From Leptolyngbya sp. NIES-2104 (GTDB lineage Bacteria; Cyanobacteriota; Cyanobacteriia; Leptolyngbyales; Leptolyngbyaceae): a DNA stretch of 64,000 bases. The DNA is taken from positions 3,782,001 to 3,846,000 of the forward strand of contig NZ_BBWW01000001.1 of NCBI RefSeq assembly GCF_001485215.1, read 5' to 3'. The translations under genes were made by a program, and so were the position numbers. Below, piece after piece: positions 63,376-64,000 of this stretch (positions within the stretch are counted from its first letter, which is position 1; each line of letters begins with the position of its first letter). Under the pieces are notes generated by a model that ran no database searches, was not told where the DNA came from, and saw nothing but the letters and a program-made list of their open reading frames with translations.

Positions 63376-64000
63376 TGCAATCGCAACCGACCGATCCTTC
63401 AGATTTCGCTAATCCTAATTTTGTCCGCACGGATGCCGCTCATCCGAGTGAAACGTCCGCTCATCCGAGTGAAATGTTACTAAACGAGCCGACGATCTTT
63501 TCTAGTCAGTTTATCGACTGCATGGAGATGAATGCGGATGCTCAAACAGTGGCGCAGTATCTCGATGTGCATCAGGACTGGTTTCATCGTTGCGCTCACC
63601 CGATGCACGTTGAATCGATCGGGCAAAATAGCTATGCGCTGACCATTGGACATTTCGGGGCGTTTGGGTACGATGTCGAGCCGAAAGTTGGTTTAGACCT
63701 CCTGCCGCAGCAAGAAGGCATTTATCGGATTGAGACGGTTCCAGTTCCGGGTGAGGTGCCGCTGGGGTATGAAGTCGATTTCCAAGCGGCTTTAGAGCTA
63801 GTTGAACATCCGAGCCAGTTTGATCCGGCTGCAAAAATGACTCAGGTGCAGTGGCAGCTTGATTTGAAAGTGGCGATTCAGTTTCCCAGATTTATTCATG
63901 CACTGCCAGATTCATTGATTCAGAAAACGGGCGATCGCATTCTTCGTCAAGTGGTTCGCCAAGTCTCGCGCCGTCTAACTCACAAGGTTCAAGAAGATTT
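63376..64000 (+). CDS. DUF1997 family protein, C-terminus cut by the window
   Basis: About 208 residues are visible. A variable N-terminus contains a perfect short duplication (AHPSE twice). The DUF1997 core follows: FSSQFIDCMEMNADAQTVAQ, YLDVHQDWFHRCAHPMHVES, YALTIGHFGAFGYDVEPKVG and LKVAIQFPRFIHALPDSLIQ. Members are known from cyanobacteria and plastids and have an SRPBCC-like lipid-binding fold; function is unclear. The frame continues beyond the right edge. Confidence 0.85.

Noticed and set aside
1-64000. Search by eye for tRNA, rRNA, tmRNA, CRISPR arrays, IS transposases and prophage genes.
   Set aside because: None was recognised. A covariance-model scan would be needed to exclude small RNAs.
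1-64000. Very many GCGATCGC and GATCGC sites.
   Set aside because: This is the HIP1 background of cyanobacterial genomes and not a local feature.

Overview
The window is chromosomal DNA from a cyanobacterium. It is rich in the octamer GCGATCGC (HIP1) and its GATCGC cores. It carries a probable NdhS subunit of the photosynthetic NDH-1 complex, oxygen-dependent coproporphyrinogen oxidase (hemF), an SLH-domain iron-uptake-type porin, a sigG-like ECF sigma factor, an InrS-like nickel sensor and a glycogen phosphorylase, together with many small proteins typical of the phylum. A Leptolyngbya-like filamentous lineage is my guess only. Nearly every gene is ordinary core genome; there is no prophage, IS transposase, CRISPR array, rRNA or recognisable tRNA.

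Layout. 1-4.4 kb: a truncated Tat-exported metallophosphoesterase, a membrane protein, a NanE-GNAT fusion, a palindromic repeat element and dnaN. 4.48-4.69 kb: a cluster of DnaA boxes that is the probable replication origin. 4.8-9.4 kb: DevC-type permease, ABC ATPase, a methyltransferase and a tyrosine recombinase. 9.6-14.4 kb: GNAT/HEAT operon, VOC protein, an M41-like membrane metallopeptidase coupled to a VanY-type carboxypeptidase, and a sorbosone-dehydrogenase-like lipoprotein. 14.6-19.2 kb: sulfate transporter genes sbpA-cysT-cysW (no cysA), a NUDIX-ParE-ParD operon and an L,D-transpeptidase. 19.4-22.2 kb: ECF sigma and anti-sigma factors, and a DUF362 protein. 22.2-29.5 kb: malQ divergent from a trehalose synthase-maltokinase fusion, then a SulP-STAS-cNMP fusion.

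29.5-43.6 kb: a second repeat element, uvrC, response regulator, CPA2 antiporter, HAS-barrel-like protein, ndhS, rodA, mrp, SRPBCC protein, hemF, STAS protein, clpP, a related palindromic element, aroK. 43.9-52.7 kb: porin, thioredoxin-domain protein, rsmD, hisH, a C15 peptidase relative, an SLH-GHL10 glycosidase, and small secreted or membrane proteins including one of 49 aa. 52.7-56 kb: SpoIIM / membrane / RDD cluster and a LOG-family gene. 56-64 kb: another repeat element, glgP, a histidine phosphatase, toxin-antitoxin genes with a degraded neighbour, htrA, the nickel sensor, an SDR protein and a truncated DUF1997 gene.

Functional threads: replication start (oriC-dnaN); alpha-glucan and trehalose metabolism (malQ, treS-maltokinase, glgP); envelope construction (rodA, VanY, YkuD, SLH proteins, htrA); sulfur import; small toxin-antitoxin modules. 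The least explained items are the roughly 215-bp nested-palindrome elements whose ends supply stop codons to dnaN, uvrC and the LOG gene; the NanE-GNAT fusion; and a switch-like leader upstream of an unknown 81-aa gene.
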